This document shows positions 40,471 to 48,031 of a DNA stretch of 64,000 nucleotides, piece by piece. The translations under genes were made by a program, and so were the position numbers. How positions within the stretch are numbered: position 1 is the stretch's first letter; each line of letters begins with the position of its first letter. Under the pieces are notes generated by a model. That model made no database searches. It saw only the letters and a program-made list of their open reading frames with translations, and had not been told where the DNA came from. Source of the stretch: Microbacterium hydrocarbonoxydans (GTDB lineage: Bacteria > Actinomycetota > Actinomycetes > Actinomycetales > Microbacteriaceae); NCBI RefSeq assembly GCF_900105205.1, contig NZ_FNSQ01000005.1, positions 1,798,001 to 1,862,000 of the forward strand. Direction: 5' to 3'.

Positions 40471-41377
40471 CCGGCACCCAGCAGGAGACCCTGCGGCTGT
40501 ACTCGACGAACTCCGATCCGAACCGCTCTTCCAGGTCCGCCTCCTCGAGCGGCCGGACGACCGAGTTCCAGAGCACGGAGCCGAAGAGCGAGTAGGCGAC
40601 CACCAGCCACGAGCCGAGGATGAGGCCGACGCTGATCCCTTGCGCGATGCCGGCGACGGCCATCGGATTGCGGACGTACCGGTAGGGGCCGCTGATCACC
40701 AGTCGTCGAGCCATCTGGGACGGAAGAGGCGTCCCGTCGCCGTCGACCGACATCGACACCGCCGACCAGATTCCGAGCGCGGTCGCCGTGGTGAGCAGCG
40801 CACCGCCGGCGAGATGCACGACGAGCGGAACCTCGATGCGCAGTGACCAGCGGGCTTCGACGAACGAGACCACGAGCGGGATGACGAGCAGGAAGGTGCC
40901 CCAGAAGAACAGCGTCTGCAGTCCCGTGCGGGCGAGCAGCGCCCGGGTGCCGACTCTCGCCGCCGGACGGAACGCCAGCGGGCCGGTGACGAGCCATTCG
41001 ACGGGTGCTCGTCCGCACAGCAGGACGATCCCCGCCGCAATACTCGCTCCGGCGGCGACCACCATGGCCAGAGCGCCCCACCCGGCGAGGCCCGTCATCG
41101 TGGCGTAGACGGCCATGCCGACGGCCACGATCGTGGTCCACGGGACGGCGACCCAGATCGCCCACCGCGCGCCCGCCGCGATCAGGGCGGAGGCGGCGAC
41201 GAAGAACGGGAGATCGAACGCCGCCACGAGGCCGGCCGGCAGGTCTCCGAGGGTGACGCGGCGCACGTCGTCGGACAGCGGGACGAGGATCCACCACATC
41301 GCTCCTGCCACGGCCTGCACGGCGAAGTACAGCCGAGCCGTCGCCGGTGTGATCGGGATCCCTGCGATGACCGGCAT
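40442..41377 (-). CDS. Isoprenylcysteine/phospholipid methyltransferase-like membrane protein
   Basis: A 311-residue polytopic membrane protein with about eight hydrophobic segments. The C-terminal part carries the ICMT/PEMT motif ISGPYRYVRNPMAVAGIAQG and the final RFGSEFVEYSRRVSCWVP, which bind S-adenosylmethionine in this family. The N-terminal half is an extra membrane domain. It methylates a membrane-bound acceptor that cannot be predicted. Convergent overlap with the HTH gene. Confidence 0.8.
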   Translation of the reverse strand: MPVIAGIPITPATARLYFAVQAVAGAMWWILVPLSDDVRRVTLGDLPAGLVAAFDLPFFVAASALIAAGARWAIWVAVPWTTIVAVGMAVYATMTGLAGWGALAMVVAAGASIAAGIVLLCGRAPVEWLVTGPLAFRPAARVGTRALLARTGLQTLFFWGTFLLVIPLVVSFVEARWSLRIEVPLVVHLAGGALLTTATALGIWSAVSMSVDGDGTPLPSQMARRLVISGPYRYVRNPMAVAGIAQGISVGLILGSWLVVAYSLFGSVLWNSVVRPLEEADLEERFGSEFVEYSRRVSCWVPVRPAAFRAL

Positions 41378-41426
41378 GCCGCCAGTCTAGAAGCGCGACG
41401 TGCCGGCGATCGGCGTCGGCGCAGCC

Positions 41427-42266
41427 TCAGGACTCCTCGTGCGATGCGGGATCCGCATCGAACAGCCGACCGTCCGGGCGCCCGAGCGCGGTGATGGACT
41501 CCACCTCCGCCTGGTCGAGCACCACGGCCCCCGCCGCGAGGTTCGAGACCTGATGCTCGCGCGACGAGGCCTTCGGGATGGCGACCGTCTCGCGCGCCAC
41601 ATGCCAGGCCAGGACGACCTGCGCGGGGGAAATGTCGTGTGCGGCGGCGACCTCTCGGATCACCGGCTCGTCGAGGAGCTCCTGCGCACGACCCAGCGGA
41701 CTCCACGCCTCGGTGAGGATGCCGTGCTCGCGGTGAAAGGCCAGCTGCTCGCTCTGCGGGAAGTACGGGTGCACCTCGATCTGGTTCACGACCGGCCGCA
41801 CGCCCGTCTCGCGCTCGATGCGCTCGAGATGCTCAGGGAGGAAGTTCGAGACGCCGATCTGTCGCACGACCCCGCGCTGCTGCGCGTCGACCAGTGCCTG
41901 CCAGGCCTGCACGTACTCGTCCTGGTGGGGATTGGGCCAGTGGATCAGGTGCAGGTCGGTCACGTCCAGGCCGAGCCGGGAGCGACTCTCCTCGATGCTC
42001 GTCCAGGCCTTGGCCGACGGGTGATGCCGGCCGGGGAGCTTGGTCGTGACGATGATCTCGGAGCGGTCGACGCCGGCGGCTCGGAGACCACGACCGACCG
42101 AGCCCTCGTTCTCGTAGTTGAACGCGGTGTCGAGGAGGCGGTATCCGGCATCGATGGCGGTCGCGACGGACTCCGCTCCCGTATCGCCGTTGAGGGCGTA
42201 CGTGCCGAGTCCGAGGGCCGGGAGGGTGAAGCCGTTGTGCGCGGTGAAATGGGGAAGAGCCGTCAT
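41427..42266 (-). CDS. Aldo/keto reductase
   Basis: A 279-residue NADPH-dependent reductase of the 2,5-diketogluconate reductase type. The tetrad is visible: Asp and Tyr in DTAFNYENEGSVGRGL, Lys in TTKLPGRHH, His in LIHWPNPHQ. The cofactor end AIPKASSREHQVSNL is also present. Physiological substrate unknown. Start ATG at 42266, divergent from ychJ-like gene with a 22-nt gap. Confidence 0.9.
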   Translation of the reverse strand: MTALPHFTAHNGFTLPALGLGTYALNGDTGAESVATAIDAGYRLLDTAFNYENEGSVGRGLRAAGVDRSEIIVTTKLPGRHHPSAKAWTSIEESRSRLGLDVTDLHLIHWPNPHQDEYVQAWQALVDAQQRGVVRQIGVSNFLPEHLERIERETGVRPVVNQIEVHPYFPQSEQLAFHREHGILTEAWSPLGRAQELLDEPVIREVAAAHDISPAQVVLAWHVARETVAIPKASSREHQVSNLAAGAVVLDQAEVESITALGRPDGRLFDADPASHEES

Positions 42267-42288
42267 GGCGTCAGCGTACGCTGGGGCC

Positions 42289-42711
42289 ATGACAGCAGCG
42301 GAGAGGATGGCGCCGCGTGACGGCATCCCCGATAATGCGGCCAGATGTCCCTGCGGCTCTGGGGAGACCTTCGGGGCGTGCTGCGCTCCGCTGCTCGACG
42401 GAGCGGCCGCCCCCACCGCCGAACGCCTGATGCGATCCCGGTTCACCGCCTTCGCCGTCGGAGACGGGTCATATCTTCTGTCGAGCTGGCATCCCTCGAC
42501 GCGCCCCGACGACATCGATCTCGACGACGGCCTGCGATGGCGGCGGCTCGACATCCTCGACCGCGAAGCCGGTGGGCCCTTCGATCGCGAGGGAGTCGTC
42601 GAGTTCGAGGCGTTCTGGCGCCAGGGGGACGAGCGCGGCTCGCTCCACGAACGCAGCAGGTTCGTGCGCGAGGACCGTCGGTGGTTCTATCTCGACGGTC
42701 TGGTCGGGTGA
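42289..42711 (+). CDS. YchJ-family protein
   Basis: A 140-residue protein with an N-terminal SEC-C zinc motif CPCGSGETFGACC followed by the YchJ central domain (LMRSRFTAFAVGDGSYLLSS, FEAFWRQGDERGSLHERSRF). It has an NTF2-like fold of unknown function. It starts 22 nt from the divergent aldo/keto reductase. Confidence 0.88.
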   Translation: MTAAERMAPRDGIPDNAARCPCGSGETFGACCAPLLDGAAAPTAERLMRSRFTAFAVGDGSYLLSSWHPSTRPDDIDLDDGLRWRRLDILDREAGGPFDREGVVEFEAFWRQGDERGSLHERSRFVREDRRWFYLDGLVG

Positions 42712-42744
42712 TGGATCGCTCGAGCAGCGACTAGATTTGAAAGC

Positions 42745-43476
42745 GTGAACGCCAGCCCGGAACACCAGCGCATCCTTCTCGACGTCGCCGACCTGGACCG
42801 GCGCATCGCGCAGGCGGAACGCGCGCGCACCAAGCCTCCACAGGCCGCTCGCATCTCCGAGCTCGTCGCGATCCGGCAGGAGCAGCTCCGCGAGCTGACC
42901 ACGCTGACCGGCCGTCGCGATGATGTGCGCACCGAGCTGACCCGGCTCGAGGCGGACGTGAAGCTGGTCGAGCAGCGTCGCGCGCGCGACGCCGACCGTC
43001 TCGCCGCCGCGACGAACTCCAAAGAGGCACAGGCGCTCGAGCACGAGATCGCCAGCCTCGCGAAGCGACAGAGCGATCTCGAGGACATCGAGCTCGACGT
43101 CATGGGGCGGGTCGAGGACGCCGACGCCGCCGTGGCGGCGCAGCAGGCTCTGCTCGACACCACCACCTCCGAGGGCAGCGCGCTCACCGCACAGGCCAAG
43201 GCCGAGGTCGCGGCCGCGACCGAGCTCGGAGCGCAGCTGACCCGCGATCGCGAGGCCGTGACCTCCGGAGTGCCCGCGCCGCTGCTGGCCGAGTACACGC
43301 GCCGGGCCGCCAACAGCGCGGGTGCCGCACTGCTGACCCGTGGCACGTGCGAGGGCTGCCGCATGATGCTGCCCAGCACCGATCTCAACGACATCCGCAA
43401 CGCCGCCGACGACCTCGTGGTGTCCTGCCCCGAGTGCGGCTGCATCCTGGTGCGTACCGAGGAATCCGGGCTGTGA
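42745..43476 (+). CDS. Coiled-coil zinc-ribbon protein (CT398 type)
   Basis: A 243-residue protein: a long helical hairpin over residues 10-180 rich in Glu, Arg and Ala, then a C4 zinc ribbon CEGCRMMLPSTDL and CPECGCILVR. Members of this family (Chlamydia CT398, H. pylori HP0958/FlgZ) bind sigma-54 or flagellar mRNAs in other phyla; in actinobacteria the role is unknown. GTG start at 42745; the polymerase-like gene follows after 25 nt. Confidence 0.85.
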   Translation: MNASPEHQRILLDVADLDRRIAQAERARTKPPQAARISELVAIRQEQLRELTTLTGRRDDVRTELTRLEADVKLVEQRRARDADRLAAATNSKEAQALEHEIASLAKRQSDLEDIELDVMGRVEDADAAVAAQQALLDTTTSEGSALTAQAKAEVAAATELGAQLTRDREAVTSGVPAPLLAEYTRRAANSAGAALLTRGTCEGCRMMLPSTDLNDIRNAADDLVVSCPECGCILVRTEESGL

Positions 43477-43501
43477 CCCCCGCGCCGCGCGCGCGACGGC
43501 G

Positions 43502-45199
43502 GTGAGCTCGCGCCCGCCGAACGAACGCCGTGTCGTCCTCGTGGCGACCGCGCCCGGCGCGTACACCGCGGTCGAGCTCGACGGGGATGATGTCGAGGCA
43601 GCGCGAACCGTCCTCTCCGCATCTGAGCTGTCGACCTGGGTGGCCGCGCAGGAGGCCGAGAATCCGCCGCGCTGGGTGATCCGCAGTGCGCGGGAGCTCT
43701 ACCCCCTGCTGCTTGCTGACGGCGTGCTGATCGGACGATCGCACGACCTGCTGCTGTGCCATGCGATCCTCCGCGACACCGACATGGTCGCGCGTCCGCT
43801 CGCCCCGTCCGACACCTGGCTGCGCCGGGATCCGGTCGACGAGGCGCCTGCCCTGTTCGACGTCACTCCGCACGATGACGTCGACGACCCTGTCGGTGCG
43901 GCTCTGGATCAGTACCGGGAGCAGCGCCGCGTGCTGCGGGACTGCAAAGACGGCCGCCTGACTCTGCTCACCTCGGCGGAGTCCGCCGGAGGACTGATCG
44001 CCGAGGAGATGCGCGTCGCAGGTCTGCCCTGGAATGAGGCCGTGCACGATGCGATCCTCACCGACGTGCTCGGGACTCGTCCTGCGGCGGGCGGACTCCC
44101 GAGCCGGATGGTGGCGCAGGGCGAGCAGGTCCGGTCGATCCTGGGTGATCCGACGCTCAACCTCGAGAGCCAGCCGAAGCTGCTCAGGGCGCTGCACCGG
44201 GTGGGGGTGCAGGTCGAATCCACAAGCCGGTGGGAGCTTGCGCAGCACAGCCACGCCGTGGTCGAGCCGCTGCTCGCCTACAAGAAGCTGTCGAGGCTGC
44301 TGAGTGCGAACGGATGGGCGTGGCTCGCCGAGTGGGTGCACGACGGGCGGTTCCGTCCGATCTACATCACCGGCGGTGTGGTGACGGGGCGCTGGGCGTC
44401 GGCGGGCGGCGGGGCCCTGCAGCTGCCGCGCAACCTGCGCGCCGCGGTGCGGGCCGACGAGGGCTGGACGCTGGTCGTCGCCGACGTCGCGCAGCTCGAA
44501 CCGCGGATGCTGGCGGGGATGGCGGGCGATCGGGCGATGGCCCGAGCGGCGCAGGGCAAGGATCTGTACGCGGGCGTTGTCGAGTCCGGCGCCGTGGCGA
44601 CGCGTGAGGAGGCCAAATACGCCGTCCTGGGGGCGATGTACGGGGCGACGACCGGCGACAGCGGTCGACTCGTCCCACGCCTGCGCAAGGTGTATCCCCG
44701 AGCGATGGCGCTCGTGGACAAGGCGGCGCGGTTCGGGGAGGACGGGGGAGTCGTGTCCACCTGGCTCGGGCGTTCGTCCCCTCGGCCGTCCACCCAGTGG
44801 GAGGCCATGCAGGCGCAGGCGACCGATGCCGACGCCGATCCCGCCGACGTCGCCCTCGCCAGACGCCGTGCGCGTGACTGGGGCCGGTTCACCCGGAACT
44901 TCGTGGTGCAGGGCACCGCAGCCGAATGGTCGCTGATCTGGCTCGCGGAGATCAGGCACCGCCTGCAGCGGCTTCCGGACGCCGAGACGCCGGCGCCCGC
45001 ATCCGGGGTGTTCCGCTCTCGCGCGCATCTGGCCTTCTTCCTGCACGACGAGGTGATCCTGCACGTCCCCGCCGAGCAGGCGGAGGCTGCGGCCGACGCG
45101 GTGCGCGAGGCCGCGGCGGTGGCCACTCGTCGCCTCTTCGGCGGGTTTCCCATCGATGTCCCGCTCGATCTGCGGATCGCGGAGTCGGCTGAGAAGTGA
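43502..45199 (+). CDS. DNA polymerase I-like protein with 3'-5' exonuclease-like domain
   Basis: A 565-residue family A polymerase without 5' nuclease domain, the second polA-like gene of actinobacteria. Motif A is VVADVAQLEPRMLAG (about 324-338), motif B TREEAKYAVLGAMYGATTG (366-384) with Arg and Lys kept but Leu where polymerase I has Phe762, and motif C FFLHDEVILHVP (512-523). Residues 1-190 correspond to a shortened exonuclease domain whose DEDD residues I do not see. GTG start 25 nt after the zinc-ribbon gene. Confidence 0.85.
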   Translation: MSSRPPNERRVVLVATAPGAYTAVELDGDDVEAARTVLSASELSTWVAAQEAENPPRWVIRSARELYPLLLADGVLIGRSHDLLLCHAILRDTDMVARPLAPSDTWLRRDPVDEAPALFDVTPHDDVDDPVGAALDQYREQRRVLRDCKDGRLTLLTSAESAGGLIAEEMRVAGLPWNEAVHDAILTDVLGTRPAAGGLPSRMVAQGEQVRSILGDPTLNLESQPKLLRALHRVGVQVESTSRWELAQHSHAVVEPLLAYKKLSRLLSANGWAWLAEWVHDGRFRPIYITGGVVTGRWASAGGGALQLPRNLRAAVRADEGWTLVVADVAQLEPRMLAGMAGDRAMARAAQGKDLYAGVVESGAVATREEAKYAVLGAMYGATTGDSGRLVPRLRKVYPRAMALVDKAARFGEDGGVVSTWLGRSSPRPSTQWEAMQAQATDADADPADVALARRRARDWGRFTRNFVVQGTAAEWSLIWLAEIRHRLQRLPDAETPAPASGVFRSRAHLAFFLHDEVILHVPAEQAEAAADAVREAAAVATRRLFGGFPIDVPLDLRIAESAEK

Positions 45200-45223
45200 G
45201 ACGCGCTGGTCGTAGACTGGAGG

Positions 45224-45588
45224 CGCGAATGGGTCGACTGGACGGTCGCGTGGCGGGCAACCGCACCGAGGAACGTCCGGGCTCCTCAGGGCAGGACGGT
45301 GGGTAACGCCCACCCGGAGCAATCCGCGAGAAAGTGCCACAGAGAGCAGACCGCCCCGCAAGGGGTAAGGGTGAAAGGGTGGTGTAAGAGACCACCGGGG
45401 GCCATGGTGACATGGCCCGCCAGGTAAACCTCGTCCGGAGCAAGGTCAGACAGAGGATGTTGACGCGGCTCGCCGAGTCCTCGGGTAGACCGCTAGAGTG
45501 CCACGGCAACGTGTCGCCGAGAGAGATGGCCGTCGAAGGGGCGAAGAACCCCGGAACAGAACCCGGCGTACAGGTCGGCCCATTCGCC
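45224..45588 (+). ncRNA. rnpB: RNase P RNA (type A)
   Basis: The RNA component that trims tRNA 5' leaders. Conserved parts: GAGGAACGTCCGGGCTCC (P4 5' strand region), GGGTAACGCCC, GAGAAAGTGCCACAGAGAGC (CR-I to CR-III), AGGGTGAAAGGGTGG, GGTAAACCTCGTCC, and the 3' block CAGAACCCGGCGTACAGGTC (P4 3' strand, CR-V). Ends pair as P1: GCGAATGGG (45225-) with CCCATTCGC (-45587). TAGACT at 45213-45218 is the likely -10. Boundaries are accurate to a few bases. Confidence 0.95.
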
Positions 45589-45597
45589 TCGACGTGC

Positions 45598-45628
45598 AGA
45601 AGGCCCCGCTGATCCAGCGGGGCCTTCT
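45598..45628. terminator. Bidirectional terminator between rnpB and ppgK
   Basis: A perfect 14-bp inverted repeat AGAAGGCCCCGCTG / CAGCGGGGCCTTCT with a 3-nt loop, flanked by TCTCG on one side. It lies between converging rnpB and ppgK and serves both. Confidence 0.85.
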
Positions 45629-45649
45629 CGTGTCCGGAGGGGTGGAGGG

Positions 45650-46396
45650 TCAGTCGCCGGCGAGCGACGCGGCGCCGATGATGCCCGAGTTGTTGCGGTG
45701 GATCGCCGGGACGATCGGCGTCTTCAGGTCGAGCAGGGGGAGGAAGTCCCCGGCGTTCTTCGACACGCCGCCGCCGACCACGAACAGGTCGGGGCTGAAC
45801 AGGAACTCGATGTGCGAGTAGAACTTCTGCAGGCGCTCTGCCCACTCGGCCCAGCTGAGACCCTCGCGTTCGCGCGCCGAGGTCGCAGCGTAGGTCTCGA
45901 CCGACTCGTACTCGCCGAAGTTCAGGTGACCGAGCTCCGTGTTCGGCAGCAGGACGCCGTCGTACAGGAACGCGGACCCGATACCCGTGCCGAGCGTGGT
46001 GAGCAGCGTGAAGCCGCGCACATCCCGCGCTGCGCCGTGGCGGGCCTCGGCGACGCCGGCGGCATCCGCATCGTTCACGAAGACGATGTTGCGGCCGAGC
46101 CCGTCGCGGAAGAACCGCTCGGCGTCGAAGTCCAGCCACTCCTTCGAGACATTGGCCGCCGAGAGGGTCTTGCCGCGCTTGACGATCGCCGGGAAGGCGA
46201 CGCCGAGCGGCAGAGTCGAGTCGTGGACGTCGAGGGTCTTGAGGACCGTCTGCACGGCCTGCAGGACATCCTGCGGGGATGCGCCCTCAGGAGTGGGTAC
46301 GCGCACCCTGTCCGAGGCCATGATGCCGTGCTCGAGGTCGACGATGCCTGCCTTGATTCCCGTGCCGCCGATGTCGACGCCGATCGCTTTTGCCAT
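45650..46396 (-). CDS. ppgK: Polyphosphate glucokinase
   Basis: A 248-residue ROK-like kinase that phosphorylates glucose with polyphosphate (or ATP). The N-terminal phosphate motif is VDIGGTGIKAGIVDLEHG, the second phosphate motif TTLGTGIGSAFLYDG, and the family ends LGHLNFGEYESVE and FSPDLFVVGGGVSKNAG are present. Characteristic of actinobacteria. The ATG at 46396 is 70 nt from the divergent small SPOR-like gene. Confidence 0.92.
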   Translation of the reverse strand: MAKAIGVDIGGTGIKAGIVDLEHGIMASDRVRVPTPEGASPQDVLQAVQTVLKTLDVHDSTLPLGVAFPAIVKRGKTLSAANVSKEWLDFDAERFFRDGLGRNIVFVNDADAAGVAEARHGAARDVRGFTLLTTLGTGIGSAFLYDGVLLPNTELGHLNFGEYESVETYAATSAREREGLSWAEWAERLQKFYSHIEFLFSPDLFVVGGGVSKNAGDFLPLLDLKTPIVPAIHRNNSGIIGAASLAGD

Positions 46397-46466
46397 GGTC
46401 GCTAGCTTAGCGACCGCGCCCCGCGCCAGTAGGATCGATGACACCACGTGATGAAGGGGATCTGCC

Positions 46467-46682
46467 ATGTCGAACGGCGATGAGAAGTACTGGTACAACC
46501 TGGAGACCGGACAGGTGGAGTTCGGCATGCTGTCGCCGTCGGTCGACCGAGTGGGCCCCTTCGACACCGAGGCGGAGGCCGCGCACGCGCCGCAGAAGCT
46601 GCAGGAGCGCTCGCGCGCCTGGGCCGAAGAGGAAGCGGCCGAGAACGGCTGGGACGCCGGAACGCGCAAGGGCGCAGAGTGA
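46467..46682 (+). CDS. Small conserved SPOR-domain-like protein
   Basis: A 71-residue acidic protein: KYWYNLETGQVEFGMLSPSV, DRVGPFDTEAEAAHAPQKLQ and a charged tail. Homologues are widespread in actinobacteria and usually labelled SPOR-domain proteins; no function is known. Its stop overlaps the glnA2 start (GTGA), so the two are co-expressed. Confidence 0.85.
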   Translation: MSNGDEKYWYNLETGQVEFGMLSPSVDRVGPFDTEAEAAHAPQKLQERSRAWAEEEAAENGWDAGTRKGAE

Positions 46683-48022
46683 CGATGGACAAGCAGAGGG
46701 ATTTCGTCCTCCGGACGATCGAAGAGCGCGGCGTCAAGTTCGTCCGCCTGTGGTTCACCGATGTCATCGGCACTCTCAAGTCCGTCGCGATCGCGCCGGC
46801 CGAGGTCGAGGGGGCTTTCGCCGAGGGCATCGGCTTCGACGGCTCCGCCATCGAGGGCCTCACCCGCAGCTATGAGTCCGATCTGCTCGCGCAGCCGGAC
46901 CCCACCACGTTCCAGACGCTCCCGTGGCGCGGCGAGATCGACCCCACGGCTCGCATGTTCTGCGACATCACGACGCCGGACGGTCGTCCGGCCGTCTCCG
47001 ACCCGCGTCACGTGCTCAAGCGCACCCTCGCGAAGGCCGCGGATGCCGGATTCACCTTCTACACGCATCCCGAGATCGAGTTCTACCTGCTGAAGTCCTC
47101 GTCGTTCGGTCCGGAGGGACCCGTTCCCGTCGACTCCGCCGGGTACTTCGACAACGTCCCAGGAGGCACCGCCCACGACTTCCGCCGTCGTTCGGTGCGG
47201 ATGCTCGAGGACCTCGGCATCTCCGTCGAGTTCAGTCACCACGAGGGCGGTCCGGGGCAGAACGAGATCGACCTGCGGTATGCGGATGCGCTGACGATGG
47301 CGGATAACGTGATGACCTTCCGCACGGTCATCAAGGAGGTCGCGATCGAGCAGGGCGTCTATGCGACATTCATGCCCAAGCCGTTGAGCGGGCACCCGGG
47401 GAGCGGGATGCACACGCACATGTCGCTCTTCGAAGGCGAGCGCAACGCGTTCTACGAAGAGGGCGCGAAGTACCAGCTGTCCAAGACCGGGCGCCACTTC
47501 ATCGCCGGTCTGCTGAAGCACGCGAACGAGATGGCGGCGGTGACGAACCAGTTCGTCAACTCGTACAAGCGGCTCTGGGGCGGCGACGAGGCGCCGAGCT
47601 TCGTCACCTGGGGCCACAACAACCGCTCGGCGCTCGTGCGTGTTCCGATGTACAAGCCCAACAAGGGCGGTTCGTCGCGCGTGGAGTACCGCGCGCTCGA
47701 CTCCGCGGCCAACCCGTACCTCGCGTACGCGCTCATGCTGGCCGCCGGCCTCAAGGGCATCGAGGAGGAGTACGAGCTGCCGCCCGAGGCCGAGGACAAC
47801 GTGTGGTCGCTCAGTGACGCGGAGCGCCGTGCGCTCGGCTACTCGGCACTGCCGGCGAGCCTCGACCATGCGCTCGAGTACATGGAGAGCTCCGAGCTCG
47901 TGGCCGAGACGCTGGGCGAGTCGGTCTTCAACTACGTGCTGCTGAACAAGCGCAAGGAGTGGGAGGCGTACCGCGGTCAGGTCACGCCGCTGGAGCTGAA
48001 GAACAACCTCGAGCTTCTCTGA
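46679..48022 (+). CDS. Glutamine synthetase GlnA2 type
   Basis: A 447-residue type I glutamine synthetase. FVRLWFTDVIGTLKSVAIAP, GFDGSAIEGLTRSYESDLLA (substrate loop) and the metal-binding FYTHPEIEFYLL, SHHEGGPGQNEIDL and SGMHTHMSLF are present. The sequence and the order glnA2-glnE-(genes)-glnA match M. tuberculosis GlnA2. Whether it makes glutamine or gamma-glutamylates another amine is not settled for this subgroup. Start GTG at 46679, or ATG at 46685. Confidence 0.85.
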   Translation: MTMDKQRDFVLRTIEERGVKFVRLWFTDVIGTLKSVAIAPAEVEGAFAEGIGFDGSAIEGLTRSYESDLLAQPDPTTFQTLPWRGEIDPTARMFCDITTPDGRPAVSDPRHVLKRTLAKAADAGFTFYTHPEIEFYLLKSSSFGPEGPVPVDSAGYFDNVPGGTAHDFRRRSVRMLEDLGISVEFSHHEGGPGQNEIDLRYADALTMADNVMTFRTVIKEVAIEQGVYATFMPKPLSGHPGSGMHTHMSLFEGERNAFYEEGAKYQLSKTGRHFIAGLLKHANEMAAVTNQFVNSYKRLWGGDEAPSFVTWGHNNRSALVRVPMYKPNKGGSSRVEYRALDSAANPYLAYALMLAAGLKGIEEEYELPPEAEDNVWSLSDAERRALGYSALPASLDHALEYMESSELVAETLGESVFNYVLLNKRKEWEAYRGQVTPLELKNNLELL

Positions 48023-48031
48023 GCGTCGCGC

